A stretch of 64,000 nucleotides of DNA from Candidatus Dechloromonas phosphorivorans (lineage in GTDB: Bacteria; Pseudomonadota; Gammaproteobacteria; Burkholderiales; Rhodocyclaceae). Of the stretch, positions 8,719 to 18,168 are shown piece after piece. Made by a program: the position numbers and the translations under genes. Under the pieces are notes generated by a model. That model saw only the letters and a program-made list of their open reading frames with translations, searched no databases and was not told where the DNA came from. The stretch covers positions 225,874 through 289,873 of the forward strand of contig JADJMS010000006.1 of the NCBI GenBank assembly GCA_016709495.1, in the 5' to 3' direction. Position 1 is the first letter of the stretch, and each line of letters opens with the position of its first letter.

Positions 8719-10434
8719 ATGGCAGCTACCCCACAAGCAAGCTCACTGAGCGGACTCGCCCGAGCTCTGGTTCAAGCAGGTCGCCTTAAGGAGGCGGAAG
8801 CTGAGCAGCTGTTTACGCAAGCCAGCCAAAGCAAAATTTCACTGATCGAACAAATAGTCATCAGCAAAAAGGCCAGCGCACTTGATATGGCGCGTTTTGT
8901 AGCCGAAACCTTCGGCTATCCGCTACTTGATCTCGACGCCTTTGATGAGCAGCATATCCAGATTAGTGCCATTGATCGCAAACTCATCGCCACCCACAAG
9001 GTCATACCGCTGAACAAGCGCGGCAACCGTCTGTCGATTGCGATAGCAGACCCAACAAATCTACGAGCGCTGGATGAAATTCGCTTTCAAACAGGGCTTG
9101 CAGTCGACCCAATTGTCGTTGAACACAGCAAACTAATTCCGCTCGTCGCTAAACACTCAGAGTCTGCGGCTGAAACACTCAAGAACATGGGTGGTGATGA
9201 CATCAATCTTGACTTCCTCGACGAGGAAGCGGACACCAAGTCCGACGAGACTTTAGGGCAGGATGTTGACGATGCTCCAGTTGTCAAATTTCTCCAAAAG
9301 ATATTGATGGATGCGATCAACGATGGCGCTTCGGATATTCACTTTGAACCGTATGAAAAAGTCTATCGGATTCGCTTTCGTGTCGATGGCATTCTGCGTG
9401 AAGTAGCAACCCCACCGTTGGCCATTAAAGAAAAGCTGGCCTCACGTATCAAGGTCATTTCAAAACTTAACATTGCCGAGAAACGCGTCCCGCAAGATGG
9501 ACGGATGCGCCTAGTATTATCGAAAACACGTGCCATTGATTTTCGAGTCAGCACATTACCCACGCTGCAGGGCGAGAGAGTCGTCATGCGGATTCTTGAT
9601 CCATCGTCAGCAACACTGGGCATTGAAGCGCTGGGTTATGAACCTGAACAAAAAACAGCACTGCTCGACGCAATCAGTCGCCCTTACGGCATGGTTCTGG
9701 TTACTGGCCCGACCGGTTCAGGAAAAACGGTATCCTTGTATACTTGCCTGAATATTCTGAATAAGGATGGCGTCAACATTTCCACGGCTGAAGACCCGGC
9801 GGAAATCAACTTACCCGGTGTTAACCAGGTAAACGTTGATGATAAAGCAGGGCTAACTTTCCCTGTCGCCCTCAAAGCCTTCCTGCGCCAGGATCCGGAC
9901 ATCATCATGGTTGGTGAAATTCGCGACCTGGAAACCGCCGAAATTGCTATTAAAGCAGCGCAGACCGGTCACATGGTGCTATCAACCCTGCATACCAATG
10001 ACGCTCCACAAACGCTGACCCGCCTGATGAACATGGGCGTACCAACCTTTAATATAGCCTCAAGCATTCTGCTGATAACAGCTCAGCGTTTGGCTCGACG
10101 ACTCTGCAATTGCAAACAACCGATCACCGTGCCGCACGAAGCTTTGCTTGAAGCGGGATACACAGAGGACGATCTGGATGGCACATGGAAACTTTATGGC
10201 CCCGGAAGCTGCGAGCGCTGCAAGGGTAGCGGATACAAGGGACGAGTCGGCATCTATCAGGTCATGCCTGTCTCTGAATCCATGCAGCGGCTGATCATGG
10301 GCGGCGCTACCGCCTTGGATCTGGCGGTTCAAGCAAAAAAAGAGGGCGTCAAAGACTTGCGCGCATCCGGGTTACTCAAAGTAAAACAAGGGCTCACTTC
10401 ACTTGATGAGATCTTGAGCACTACAAACATATAA
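8719..10434 (+). CDS. pilB: type IV pilus assembly ATPase PilB
   Basis: 571 residues. An N-terminal MshEN-type domain (about 40-150) is followed by the secretion ATPase core: Walker A GPTGSGKTVSLY (about residue 332), Asp box EDPAEIN, Walker B DPDIIMVGEIRDLETAE and His box TGHMVLSTLHTNDA. A tetracysteine zinc site is formed by LCNCK and CERCKGSGYKGR. It powers pilus extension and, in competent bacteria, is needed for DNA uptake. First gene of pilB-pilC-pilD. Confidence 0.95.
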   Translation: MAATPQASSLSGLARALVQAGRLKEAEAEQLFTQASQSKISLIEQIVISKKASALDMARFVAETFGYPLLDLDAFDEQHIQISAIDRKLIATHKVIPLNKRGNRLSIAIADPTNLRALDEIRFQTGLAVDPIVVEHSKLIPLVAKHSESAAETLKNMGGDDINLDFLDEEADTKSDETLGQDVDDAPVVKFLQKILMDAINDGASDIHFEPYEKVYRIRFRVDGILREVATPPLAIKEKLASRIKVISKLNIAEKRVPQDGRMRLVLSKTRAIDFRVSTLPTLQGERVVMRILDPSSATLGIEALGYEPEQKTALLDAISRPYGMVLVTGPTGSGKTVSLYTCLNILNKDGVNISTAEDPAEINLPGVNQVNVDDKAGLTFPVALKAFLRQDPDIIMVGEIRDLETAEIAIKAAQTGHMVLSTLHTNDAPQTLTRLMNMGVPTFNIASSILLITAQRLARRLCNCKQPITVPHEALLEAGYTEDDLDGTWKLYGPGSCERCKGSGYKGRVGIYQVMPVSESMQRLIMGGATALDLAVQAKKEGVKDLRASGLLKVKQGLTSLDEILSTTNI

Positions 10435-10450
10435 CGGGAAGATCATACGG

Positions 10451-11680
10451 ATGGCAACTTCACCAAAGAAAAACACGCTGGTTGTCAAGGAAAGCACCTT
10501 TGTCTGGGAAGGAAAAAACAGAGACGGCAAAGCGATGCGCGGAGAAATGCGCGCCGCCAGCGAAGCTGTTGTGCAAAGCACATTACGCCGCCAAGGTATC
10601 AGCAATACCAAAGTCAAAAAACTACGCTTCAAATCCGGTGGCAAAGTCACTGAAAAAGACATTTCTCTATTTACCCGACAACTGGCAACCATGATGAAAT
10701 CGGGCGTGCCACTTTTACAGGCGTTTGATATCGTTGGCCGCGGTCACGCCAACCCGGCTGTTGGCAAGTTACTGCTTGATATCAAAGCAGATGTTGAGAC
10801 AGGTAGTTCACTCTCCCAAGCTTTTCGTAAATTCCCGCTTTATTTTGACAACCTCTATTGCAACCTCGTTGCAGCGGGTGAGCAAGCAGGTATTCTGGAC
10901 ACCTTGCTGGACCGCCTTGCAACTTACAAAGAAAAAATCATTGGCATCAAGAGCAAGATAAAGTCCGCACTTTTTTACCCAATTTCGATCATTGTTGTAT
11001 CTTTTGTCATTACAGCGATCATCATGATTTTTGTTATTCCGGCGTTTAAGGAAGTATTCCGCAGCTTTGGCGCAGATCTCCCTGCGCCGACCTTGATTGT
11101 GATTGCGATCTCGGACTTCTTTATTGCCTACTGGTGGCTAATTTTCGGTGGCATCGGTGGCGGCATTTATGCCTTTTTAGAAGCATACAAGCGCTCAGAG
11201 GCCATGCAATACGCATTTGACCGCTATTCGCTTCGCGTCCCGATATTTGGTGACATTATTCGCAAATCGGTCATCGCGCGCTGGACGCGTACACTTGCCA
11301 CCATGTTCAGCGCCGGTGTACCACTCGTGGAGTCACTTGACTCCGTTGGCGGAGCGGCAGGAAACAATGTTTACAAACTGGCCACCCGTCAAATTCAGGG
11401 CGAGGTATCGACCGGAACAAATCTCACCCAAGCCATGCAAAACAGCAATCTTTTCCCCAATATGGTGACGCAAATGGTTGCCATTGGCGAAGAGTCAGGC
11501 GCTCTCGATTCAATGTTATCAAAAGTTGCCGACTTCTTTGAACAAGAAGTCGATGATGCAGTGGAGGCTCTGTCCAGCTTGATGGAACCGATGATCATGG
11601 TGGTTTTGGGAACATTGATCGGTGGCATGGTTATCGCCATGTACCTCCCCATTTTCAAGCTGGGCGCAGTCGTCGGTTGA
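10451..11680 (+). CDS. pilC: type IV pilus inner-membrane platform protein PilC
   Basis: 409 residues with two T2SF (GspF-type) domains, each followed by hydrophobic segments. The first carries FTRQLATMMKSGVPLLQAF (about residues 75-93); the second carries ARWTRTLATMFSAGVPLVE (about 277-295) and ends in a transmembrane helix (MVVLGTLIGGMVIAMYLPIF). It links the PilB motor to pilin insertion. 16 bases after pilB, and its stop overlaps the pilD start. Confidence 0.95.
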   Translation: MATSPKKNTLVVKESTFVWEGKNRDGKAMRGEMRAASEAVVQSTLRRQGISNTKVKKLRFKSGGKVTEKDISLFTRQLATMMKSGVPLLQAFDIVGRGHANPAVGKLLLDIKADVETGSSLSQAFRKFPLYFDNLYCNLVAAGEQAGILDTLLDRLATYKEKIIGIKSKIKSALFYPISIIVVSFVITAIIMIFVIPAFKEVFRSFGADLPAPTLIVIAISDFFIAYWWLIFGGIGGGIYAFLEAYKRSEAMQYAFDRYSLRVPIFGDIIRKSVIARWTRTLATMFSAGVPLVESLDSVGGAAGNNVYKLATRQIQGEVSTGTNLTQAMQNSNLFPNMVTQMVAIGEESGALDSMLSKVADFFEQEVDDAVEALSSLMEPMIMVVLGTLIGGMVIAMYLPIFKLGAVVG

Positions 11681-12528
11681 TGATTGAACTAATTGGCAAT
11701 AACTGGCCGGCATTCGCTGGCTTGTTCGGTTTGTGCATCGGCAGCTTTCTGAACGTCGTCATCCATCGACTCCCCAAGATGATGGAGCGTGAATGGCATG
11801 AGCAATGCTTAGAACTTCATGGAAGAGAATCCGAAAACGCTCCTCCACTGAATCTGTCGCAACCTCGCTCACGTTGCCCGGCTTGCGGACATCAAATTTC
11901 GGCACTCGAAAACATACCGGTCATCAGCTATCTGTTTCTACGTGGACGATGCTCAGCATGCGGTGACAGGATCTCCTTGCGCTATCCGTTCATTGAGTTG
12001 ATGACAGGGGGAATTTCGGCTTTTGCCGCCGGGCATTTTGGTTTTGGCTGGGCGGCAGTCGGTGCTTTGATATTGCTTTGGGCGCTGATCACCCTTGCCG
12101 CAATCGACTACGACACCCAGTTACTACCTGACTCAATCACACTGCCTCTGCTCTGGATTGGCCTTGCCTTTAACCTGAACGGCACGATGACCAACCTTTC
12201 ATCTGCGGTTCTTGGCGCAATGGTCGGTTACCTCGCATTATGGAGCGTGTTCTGGGCATTCAAATTAGCCACAGGAAAAGAGGGCATGGGCTATGGAGAT
12301 TTCAAACTACTGGCCGCGCTGGGTGCATGGCTAGGTTGGCAAATGCTGCCTGCAATCATTCTTTTGTCGTCAATTGTTGGCGCTGTTACTGGCATTTCAT
12401 TGATTGTTTTTGCCCAACACGGGCGAAACAACCCAATTCCCTTTGGCCCTTACCTAGCGGCAGCCGGAGTCATTGTGCTCTTTTGGGGACAGGAGCTGAC
12501 ACGAACCTATCTCGGCTTACTAGGTTGA
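11680..12528 (+). CDS. pilD: prepilin peptidase / N-methyltransferase PilD
   Basis: 282 residues, from the ATG that overlaps the pilC stop (TGATG). The cytosolic loop has two zinc-type CxxC pairs (CPAC and CSAC, about residues 65-95). The two catalytic aspartates of the aspartyl protease are in AIDYDTQLLPD and GYGDFKLLA. About seven membrane segments. It cleaves and methylates type IV pilins and pseudopilins. In many relatives coaE and zapD follow; here an FmdB-like gene does. Confidence 0.95.
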   Translation: MIELIGNNWPAFAGLFGLCIGSFLNVVIHRLPKMMEREWHEQCLELHGRESENAPPLNLSQPRSRCPACGHQISALENIPVISYLFLRGRCSACGDRISLRYPFIELMTGGISAFAAGHFGFGWAAVGALILLWALITLAAIDYDTQLLPDSITLPLLWIGLAFNLNGTMTNLSSAVLGAMVGYLALWSVFWAFKLATGKEGMGYGDFKLLAALGAWLGWQMLPAIILLSSIVGAVTGISLIVFAQHGRNNPIPFGPYLAAAGVIVLFWGQELTRTYLGLLG

Positions 12529-12598
12529 AAAATCGACCTCGATGACAATATAGGTCATTGACCCTATCAGTTATAATTCAAGGTTTTGGAGGACTCTG

Positions 12599-12862
12599 AT
12601 GCCGATTTACGAATATCGCTGCGACTCCTGCGGTTTCCAGAAAGAACATCTGCAAAAGATGAGTGATCCGCAGCTCACCACCTGCCCCGAATGCGGCCAG
12701 GAAAGCTATAGCAAGCTGCTTTCCGCTGCCGGCTTTCAGCTCAAGGGCAGTGGCTGGTATGCAACCGATTTCAAAGGTGGTAGCAAATCAACACCTGCCA
12801 CCGAGAGCACACCGCCCTGCCAGGGTGGCTCAGGAGCGTGTACTCCGTGCGCGGCCAGCTAA
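12599..12862 (+). CDS. FmdB-type zinc ribbon protein
   Basis: 87 residues. N-terminal MPIYEYRC then CDSCG (about 8-12) and CPECG (about 35-39) form a CxxC...CxxC zinc ribbon. The tail is low-complexity and contains two more cysteines, a usual feature of these proteins. Often called a putative regulatory protein of the FmdB family; its real function is not established. Preceded by GGAGGA. Overlaps the start of the DUF502 gene. Confidence 0.85.
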   Translation: MPIYEYRCDSCGFQKEHLQKMSDPQLTTCPECGQESYSKLLSAAGFQLKGSGWYATDFKGGSKSTPATESTPPCQGGSGACTPCAAS

Positions 12863-13476
12863 TCAAACGTTACTTCATCACAGGGCTCCTGATCTGGGTG
12901 CCCTTGTCGATTACTTTCTGGGTACTATCCCTGATCGTAGGCACACTCGACCAGTCTCTGCACCTGCTGCCAGAGTCAGTTCATCCACAGCGCCTGTTTG
13001 GCTTTGCCATCCCCGGCGCTGGTGCGGTCTTGACCCTCCTGATGATTTTTCTCACAGGACTTCTCGCGGCGAATTTCATAGGTCAGAAACTGGTGGGATG
13101 GTGGGAAAAGTTGTTGGCGCGAATTCCTGTCGTGAATTCGGTTTACAACAGCGTCAAACAAGTATCCGATACTATTTTTTCACCTAATGGCAACGCATTC
13201 CGCAAAGCCGTGCTGGTCAATTATCCGCATCAAGAAAGCTGGACCATTGCATTTCTGACTGGCCAACCCGGGGGAGATGTCGTCAATCATCTCATTGGCG
13301 AACATGTCAGTGTCTATGTGCCAACCACGCCCAACCCGACATCCGGTTTTTTCCTGATGCTGCCGGCAAACAAGGTGATTGAACTCGACATGACTGTCGA
13401 CGAAGCCCTTAAATACATAATATCCATGGGTGTCGTGGCGCCGCCGCCGCACACTCGCGTCATTACCAATACCTAA
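12847..13476 (+). CDS. DUF502 membrane protein
   Basis: About 209 residues, with two strong transmembrane segments near the N-terminus (FITGLLIWVPLSITFWVLS, and LTLLMIFLTGLLAANFIG) and a conserved soluble part (RIPVVNSVYNSVKQV, TTPNPTSGFF). I prefer the GTG at 12847, which has AGGAG 10 bases upstream, over the GTG at 12838, which is too close to it. Commonly found just before aspS in betaproteobacteria. Function unknown. Confidence 0.8.
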   Translation: MRGQLIKRYFITGLLIWVPLSITFWVLSLIVGTLDQSLHLLPESVHPQRLFGFAIPGAGAVLTLLMIFLTGLLAANFIGQKLVGWWEKLLARIPVVNSVYNSVKQVSDTIFSPNGNAFRKAVLVNYPHQESWTIAFLTGQPGGDVVNHLIGEHVSVYVPTTPNPTSGFFLMLPANKVIELDMTVDEALKYIISMGVVAPPPHTRVITNT

Positions 13477-13495
13477 AAACTCAACGGAAAGTTTC

Positions 13496-15307
13496 ATGCG
13501 TACTCATTATTGCGGGCAGCTGAATGCCTCACTGGATGGCCAAATAGTCACTTTGTGCGGCTGGGCCCACCGTCGCCGCGACCATGGCGGCGTTATCTTC
13601 ATCGATTTGCGTGACCGCGAAGGTCTGGCTCAGATCGTTTGTGACCCGGATCGCGTTGATGCCTTCAAGATTGCCGAATCAGTTCGCAATGAATTTTGTC
13701 TGAAGATCACCGGCAAGGTACGCCCGCGCCCTGCCGGCACAACCAATGCCAATCTGGCCTCAGGCGAGATCGAAATTCTCTGTCACGAAATTGAAGTGCT
13801 AAACCCATCAGTCACCCCGCCGTTCCAGCTTGACGACGAGAATCTGACGGAAAATGTCCGCCTAACCCATCGCGTCATTGACCTGCGTCGCCCGCAGATG
13901 CAGAACAACTTGATGCTGCGTTACAAGACGGCGCGTGCTTTCCGCCGCTTCCTCGACGACAACGGCTTCATCGACATCGAAACACCGATGCTGACCAAGT
14001 CAACCCCGGAAGGCGCCCGCGACTATCTGGTACCCAGCCGCGTCCACGACGGCCAGTTCTTCGCCCTGCCGCAGTCGCCGCAGCTCTTTAAACAGTTGCT
14101 GATGGTTGCCGGCTACGATCGCTATTACCAGATCGTCAAATGTTTCCGTGACGAAGACTTGCGTGCTGACCGCCAACCAGAATTCACCCAGGTCGATATT
14201 GAAACCTCGTTCATGAGCGAGGCTGAAATCATTGCGCTGACTGAAAAGCTGATTCGCACCGTATTCAAGGAAGCAATTGACGTTGACCTGCCTGACTTCC
14301 CGCGCATGACCTACGCCGAAGCCATGCATCGCTTTGGTTCGGACAAGCCGGACTTGCGGGTCACGCTCGAACTCACGGAAGTGACTGACGCCTTCAAGGA
14401 AGTTGCCTTCAAGGTTTTTGCGGGCGTCGCCAACAGCGATGGCGGTCGTATTGCTGCCATTCGCATTCCGGGCGGCGCCACGCTGACCCGTGGTGAAATT
14501 GATGCTTACACGCAATTCGTCGGCATCTATGGCGCCAAGGGCCTGGCCTATATCAAGGTCAATGACGTTACCCAGATCAACGAAACCGGCCTGCAATCGC
14601 CCATCGTCAAGAACTTGTCGGAAGCCTCGCTCCGCGCAGTCATCGAGCGCACTGGCGCACAATCTGGCGACCTGATCTTCTTCGGTGCCGACAAGGCGAA
14701 GATCGTCAACGACGCCCTCGGCGCACTGCGTATCAAAATCGGTCATGAAAAGGGTTTTGTTACCGGCGCAAAATGGGCACCGCTGTGGGTGATCGACTTC
14801 CCGATGTTCGAGTACGACGATGAGAACAAACGCTGGAGCGCTTGCCACCATCCGTTCACCAGTCCGAAGGACGAGCATCTTGAGTTCCTCGCTACAGATC
14901 CGGGCAAATGCCTGGCTAAAGCCTACGATCTGGCACTGAATGGATGGGAACTGGGTGGCGGTTCTGTCCGTATTCATCGCTCCGACGTGCAAGAAAAAGT
15001 GTTCAGCGCTCTGAATATCGGCCCTGAAGAGCAGCAGGCCAAGTTCGGCTTCTTGCTCGACGCACTGAAATACGGCGCGCCACCGCACGGTGGCTTGGCC
15101 TTTGGTCTGGATCGTATCGTCACCATGATGACTGGCGCCGAATCAATCCGCGACGTTATCGCCTTCCCGAAAACCCAGCGCGCTCAGTGCCTGCTCACCG
15201 ACGCCCCTTCTCCGGTCGATGAAAAGCAATTGCGCGAATTACACATCCGCCTTCGCCAGAAGGCCGAAGTTCAAACGGGTGGTCCGGGCGATTTGAACAA
15301 AGCCTAA
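13496..15307 (+). CDS. aspS: aspartyl-tRNA synthetase
   Basis: 603 residues, bacterial-type class II enzyme. Anticodon-binding OB fold at residues 1-105 (CGWAHRRRDHGGVIFIDLRDREG), motif 2 FRDEDLRADRQPEFTQVD, GAD-type insertion in the middle, and motif 3 GLAFGLDRIV near residue 535. The start at 13496 matches the family N-terminus MRTHYCG; a longer open frame upstream overlaps DUF502 and is not needed. Whether it is discriminating or not cannot be settled from this window. Confidence 0.97.
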   Translation: MRTHYCGQLNASLDGQIVTLCGWAHRRRDHGGVIFIDLRDREGLAQIVCDPDRVDAFKIAESVRNEFCLKITGKVRPRPAGTTNANLASGEIEILCHEIEVLNPSVTPPFQLDDENLTENVRLTHRVIDLRRPQMQNNLMLRYKTARAFRRFLDDNGFIDIETPMLTKSTPEGARDYLVPSRVHDGQFFALPQSPQLFKQLLMVAGYDRYYQIVKCFRDEDLRADRQPEFTQVDIETSFMSEAEIIALTEKLIRTVFKEAIDVDLPDFPRMTYAEAMHRFGSDKPDLRVTLELTEVTDAFKEVAFKVFAGVANSDGGRIAAIRIPGGATLTRGEIDAYTQFVGIYGAKGLAYIKVNDVTQINETGLQSPIVKNLSEASLRAVIERTGAQSGDLIFFGADKAKIVNDALGALRIKIGHEKGFVTGAKWAPLWVIDFPMFEYDDENKRWSACHHPFTSPKDEHLEFLATDPGKCLAKAYDLALNGWELGGGSVRIHRSDVQEKVFSALNIGPEEQQAKFGFLLDALKYGAPPHGGLAFGLDRIVTMMTGAESIRDVIAFPKTQRAQCLLTDAPSPVDEKQLRELHIRLRQKAEVQTGGPGDLNKA

Positions 15308-15313
15308 GCCTCC

Positions 15314-15670
15314 ATGAAAAAATGGTTTCGCTTCCTGCTGATCGCCTGGCTCGCCATCGGCGCATCAATTGGCCTCGCGCGAGAACGTGTTACGGTCGAC
15401 TGGGTTTTATTGGCAGATTTGCCAATCGAGGCTCAGCGTACAGTTGCACTGATCAAGCAGGGCGGACCATTCCCCTATGATCGCGACGGTGTTACTTTTG
15501 GCAATTATGAAAAGCTGTTGCCGTTGCGTCAGCGTGGCTACTATCACGAATACACCGTCAAAACCCCGGGCAGCCGTAACCGGGGAGCCCGTCGCATCAT
15601 TACGGGCCGCGAAAGTGAGTATTACTATACTGATGATCACTACCGCAGCTTTCGGCGCATTCGGGAGTAA
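15314..15670 (+). CDS. secreted ribonuclease, barnase/N1-T1 family
   Basis: 118 residues with a signal peptide (FLLIAWLAIGASIGLA). The mature domain of about 95 residues carries the microbial guanyl-RNase hallmarks: FGNYEKLLP, YHEYTVKTPG (catalytic Glu), RGARRIITG and YYTDDHYRSF (catalytic His). It would cleave RNA 3' of guanosine outside the cytoplasm. The barstar-type gene 3 bases downstream is its likely cytoplasmic inhibitor. An exact copy of the repeated word encodes the first mature residues (VTVDW). Confidence 0.87.
   Translation: MKKWFRFLLIAWLAIGASIGLARERVTVDWVLLADLPIEAQRTVALIKQGGPFPYDRDGVTFGNYEKLLPLRQRGYYHEYTVKTPGSRNRGARRIITGRESEYYYTDDHYRSFRRIRE
15389..15421 (+). repeat. dispersed GTTACGGTCRAC element, exact core
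   Basis: Core GTTACGGTCGAC at 15389-15400, followed by TTTTAT and, a turn later, ATTT. In the RNase gene just after the signal peptide, sense, read Val-Thr-Val-Asp. Confidence 0.85.
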
Positions 15671-15673
15671 GCA

Positions 15674-16102
15674 ATGAATGACAAACTCTTGAAAAATGCT
15701 GCTCAGGCGGGTGTTTATCATCTTCCGCCACTACGCCGCACGGAGCTTGAAGCTGCTGCAAAAAAACATCACTTCCCCGTACTGACCGCCGATATCGGCG
15801 TTCATCAAAAGATGGATAAGACGCTACGTAACTTGGGCAGCGCTCTACATTTCCCGATCTGGTTTGGCGCAAATTTTGATGCCCTGTTTGACTGCCTGGC
15901 TGATCCGGACTGGTATCCAGCCAAAGGCCACGTCATTGTACTCAGCGGCATTGATAGCCTGCGGGTCAGCGACCCGGATGATTTCACAACGCTGATTGAA
16001 GTCTTGCAAGCAGCAACTGAAGCCCGGCGCGAACTGGGCTTCCCGCTCTGGGTACTGCTCGACACGCCGGCGCGCGGCATACCCTCACTTCCCGAGGCAT
16101 GA
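15674..16102 (+). CDS. barstar family ribonuclease inhibitor
   Basis: 142 residues. The barstar core is recognisable in LHFPIWFGANFDALFDCLADPDW (about residues 55-78; FGANFDAL is the diagnostic part), with an acidic surface and a C-terminal LWVLLDT strand. It lacks a signal peptide, as expected for a cytoplasmic inhibitor protecting the cell from the RNase encoded immediately upstream. It carries an N-terminal extension of about 40 residues relative to classical barstar. Its stop overlaps nudB. Confidence 0.85.
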   Translation: MNDKLLKNAAQAGVYHLPPLRRTELEAAAKKHHFPVLTADIGVHQKMDKTLRNLGSALHFPIWFGANFDALFDCLADPDWYPAKGHVIVLSGIDSLRVSDPDDFTTLIEVLQAATEARRELGFPLWVLLDTPARGIPSLPEA

Positions 16103-16563
16103 CCGCTTACAAGCAGCCAGTTTCCGTACTGGTTGTTATCTACACCACTGAACTCGACGTTCTTCTCCTTGAACGTGCAGCACATCCCGGTTTCTGGCAA
16201 TCAGTTACCGGTAGCCGTGAGAGCAATGAGTCCATGCTGGCGACAGCAACTCGCGAAGTCGGTGAAGAAACAGGGCTGGATGTCAGTCAATTCAGACTAG
16301 ATGATTGGCACAAGACCAATCAATACGAAATATTCACGGAATGGCGGCATCGCTATGCCCCCGGCATCACCCAAAACACCGAACAAGTATTCGGATTGTT
16401 ATTACCGGAACGCCAGCCGGTAACAATCTCCCCCGTAGAACATCGCCAATGGCGCTGGGCGGCTTGGCAGGAAGCTGCTGCCGCCTGCTTCTCATCGAGC
16501 AACCGCGAAGCCATTCTTGAGCTTCCTGGACGACTCGCGAATCAGAAGCAAGTCCCACAATAA
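16099..16563 (+). CDS. nudB: dihydroneopterin triphosphate diphosphatase
   Basis: 154 residues with a Nudix box (GSRESNESMLATATREVGEETGL, about residues 36-58; the RE..EE catalytic residues are intact). N-terminus KQPVSVLVVIYT and the C-terminal WRWAAWQEA region fit NudB, which removes pyrophosphate in the folate pathway. Start overlaps the barstar stop. NudB next to aspS is a common arrangement in proteobacteria. Confidence 0.88.
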   Translation: MTAYKQPVSVLVVIYTTELDVLLLERAAHPGFWQSVTGSRESNESMLATATREVGEETGLDVSQFRLDDWHKTNQYEIFTEWRHRYAPGITQNTEQVFGLLLPERQPVTISPVEHRQWRWAAWQEAAAACFSSSNREAILELPGRLANQKQVPQ

Positions 16564-16608
16564 GGTTTTTCTTTGTAGAATCTGCGGCGATTTCACTTGG
16601 AGCACACC

Positions 16609-17496
16609 ATGAGCCTCGAAAACCTCACCCCCGGCATCAAAGCCTCCGTTCTCGCCGAAGCCCTGCCCTACATCAAACGCTTCCATGGCAAAACCATCGT
16701 CGTCAAATACGGTGGCAATGCGATGACCGACGAACACCTGAAAAGCTGTTTTGCCCGTGATGTCGTGCTGCTTGAGCTGGTCGGTTTCAACATTGTCGTA
16801 GTGCACGGCGGCGGCCCGCAAATCGAGAGTCTTCTGGCACGTGTCGGCAAAAAGGGGGAGTTTATCCAGGGCATGCGCGTCACTGATGCCGAGACGATGG
16901 AACTTGTCGAAATGGTGCTCGGCGGACAGGTCAACAAGGACATTGTTAACCTGATCAACCAGCATGGTGGCAAGGCAGTCGGTCTGACCGGCAAGGATGG
17001 TAATTTCATCCGCGCCAAAAAATTGATGCTGGATGACAAGGACAATCCGGGCGACCTGATTGATGTCGGCCAGGTCGGCCAAATTACCCAGATCGACCCT
17101 TCGTTGATCGACCACCTCGACAAGGGTGCATTCATCCCGGTAATCGCCCCAATCGGCGTCGGCAAGGATGGCGAAACCTACAATATCAACGCGGACGTCG
17201 TCGCCGGCAAAATTGCTGAAGTCCTGAAAGCAGAAAAGCTTGTGCTGCTAACCAACACCCCCGGCGTGCTGGACAAGGCCGGCAACCTGATTACCGGCAT
17301 CACCCCCAAACAAATCGACGAAATGGTTGAAGACGGCACGCTCTCCGGTGGCATGTTGCCAAAGATTTCCTCGGCGCTTGATGCGGCACGCAATGGCGTC
17401 AAGGGCGTGCACATCATCGACGGTCGCGTTGAACATGCCTTGTTGCTGGAAATTCTCACCGACCACGGCGTCGGCACGATGATCAAGTCACACTGA
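16609..17496 (+). CDS. argB: acetylglutamate kinase
   Basis: 295 residues, amino-acid-kinase fold. VVKYGGNAM (about residue 32), VVHGGGPQI (about residue 68), NINADVVAGKIAE and GGMLPKISSALDAA are the family's substrate and ATP sites. Catalyses the second step of arginine synthesis. ATG 16609 is chosen over an in-frame TTG 12 bases upstream because it matches the family start (MSLENLTPG). Its stop overlaps the next gene by ATGA. Confidence 0.96.
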   Translation: MSLENLTPGIKASVLAEALPYIKRFHGKTIVVKYGGNAMTDEHLKSCFARDVVLLELVGFNIVVVHGGGPQIESLLARVGKKGEFIQGMRVTDAETMELVEMVLGGQVNKDIVNLINQHGGKAVGLTGKDGNFIRAKKLMLDDKDNPGDLIDVGQVGQITQIDPSLIDHLDKGAFIPVIAPIGVGKDGETYNINADVVAGKIAEVLKAEKLVLLTNTPGVLDKAGNLITGITPKQIDEMVEDGTLSGGMLPKISSALDAARNGVKGVHIIDGRVEHALLLEILTDHGVGTMIKSH

Positions 17497-18140
17497 TGAG
17501 CAAAGCGGGTCGCGTTTGGTTGTTCGACCTCGACAACACCTTACATAACGCGACCCCACACATTTTTCCGCACATCAATCGTTCGATGTGCGAATACATA
17601 GAACGCAATCTCGGCGTTAATGAAGAGGAAGCCACCCGTATCCGCCAGGACTACTGGATACGCTACGGCGCCACATTACTCGGCATGGTTCGCCACCACG
17701 CCACCGATCCACGGCACTTTCTCCGGGAAACGCACCAATTCGCGGATCTCAAGCGCATGGTGGTATTCGACAAAGCTGTCCTTCATACCCTGCGTCGACT
17801 GCCGGGAAGAAAGATCATTTTCTCCAATGCCCCGCGCCATTACGCCGAGGCCATTCTGGAGATCACCGGTCTTGGCCGTTGTTTTGATGCACTCTACTCG
17901 GTAGAAAACGTCAAATTTCAGCCCAAACCAATGCCCTCGGGTTTTCGTACATTACTCCGGGCCGAACACATCTCACCGCGCAATTGCATCATGGTTGAAG
18001 ACAGCCTGCCCAATCTGGTCAGCGCCAAAAAACTCGGCATGAAAACTGTATTGGTAAGTGCTGGCTATCGCCAATCACCTTATGTAGACGCCAAAATCAC
18101 ATCCGTTCTAGAATTACCAAAACGTTACGGTCAACTGTAA
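17496..18140 (+). CDS. pyrimidine 5'-nucleotidase, HAD family
   Basis: 214 residues. HAD motif I FDLDNTLHNA (nucleophile Asp), motif II SNAPRHYA, motif III lysine in KPMPSGF and motif IV VEDSLPNL. The set matches the pyrimidine 5'-nucleotidase group (yeast SDT1/ bacterial homologues beside argB and slmA in betaproteobacteria). Overlaps the argB stop by ATGA. A copy of the repeated word covers its last codons (RYGQ) and the stop. Confidence 0.85.
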   Translation: MSKAGRVWLFDLDNTLHNATPHIFPHINRSMCEYIERNLGVNEEEATRIRQDYWIRYGATLLGMVRHHATDPRHFLRETHQFADLKRMVVFDKAVLHTLRRLPGRKIIFSNAPRHYAEAILEITGLGRCFDALYSVENVKFQPKPMPSGFRTLLRAEHISPRNCIMVEDSLPNLVSAKKLGMKTVLVSAGYRQSPYVDAKITSVLELPKRYGQL

Positions 18141-18157
18141 TTTAGACAATAATTTTT
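18124..18157 (+). repeat. dispersed GTTACGGTCRAC element, exact core
   Basis: Core GTTACGGTCAAC at 18124-18135, followed by TAATTTA and ATAATTTTTA. It covers the end of the nucleotidase gene and runs into the slmA leader, sense, read Arg-Tyr-Gly-Gln (a different frame from most copies). Confidence 0.85.
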
Positions 18158-18168
18158 AGGGGACAATC

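Noticed and set aside
14000..15088. A 362-codon minus-strand open frame
   Set aside because: Shadow of aspS on the opposite strand.
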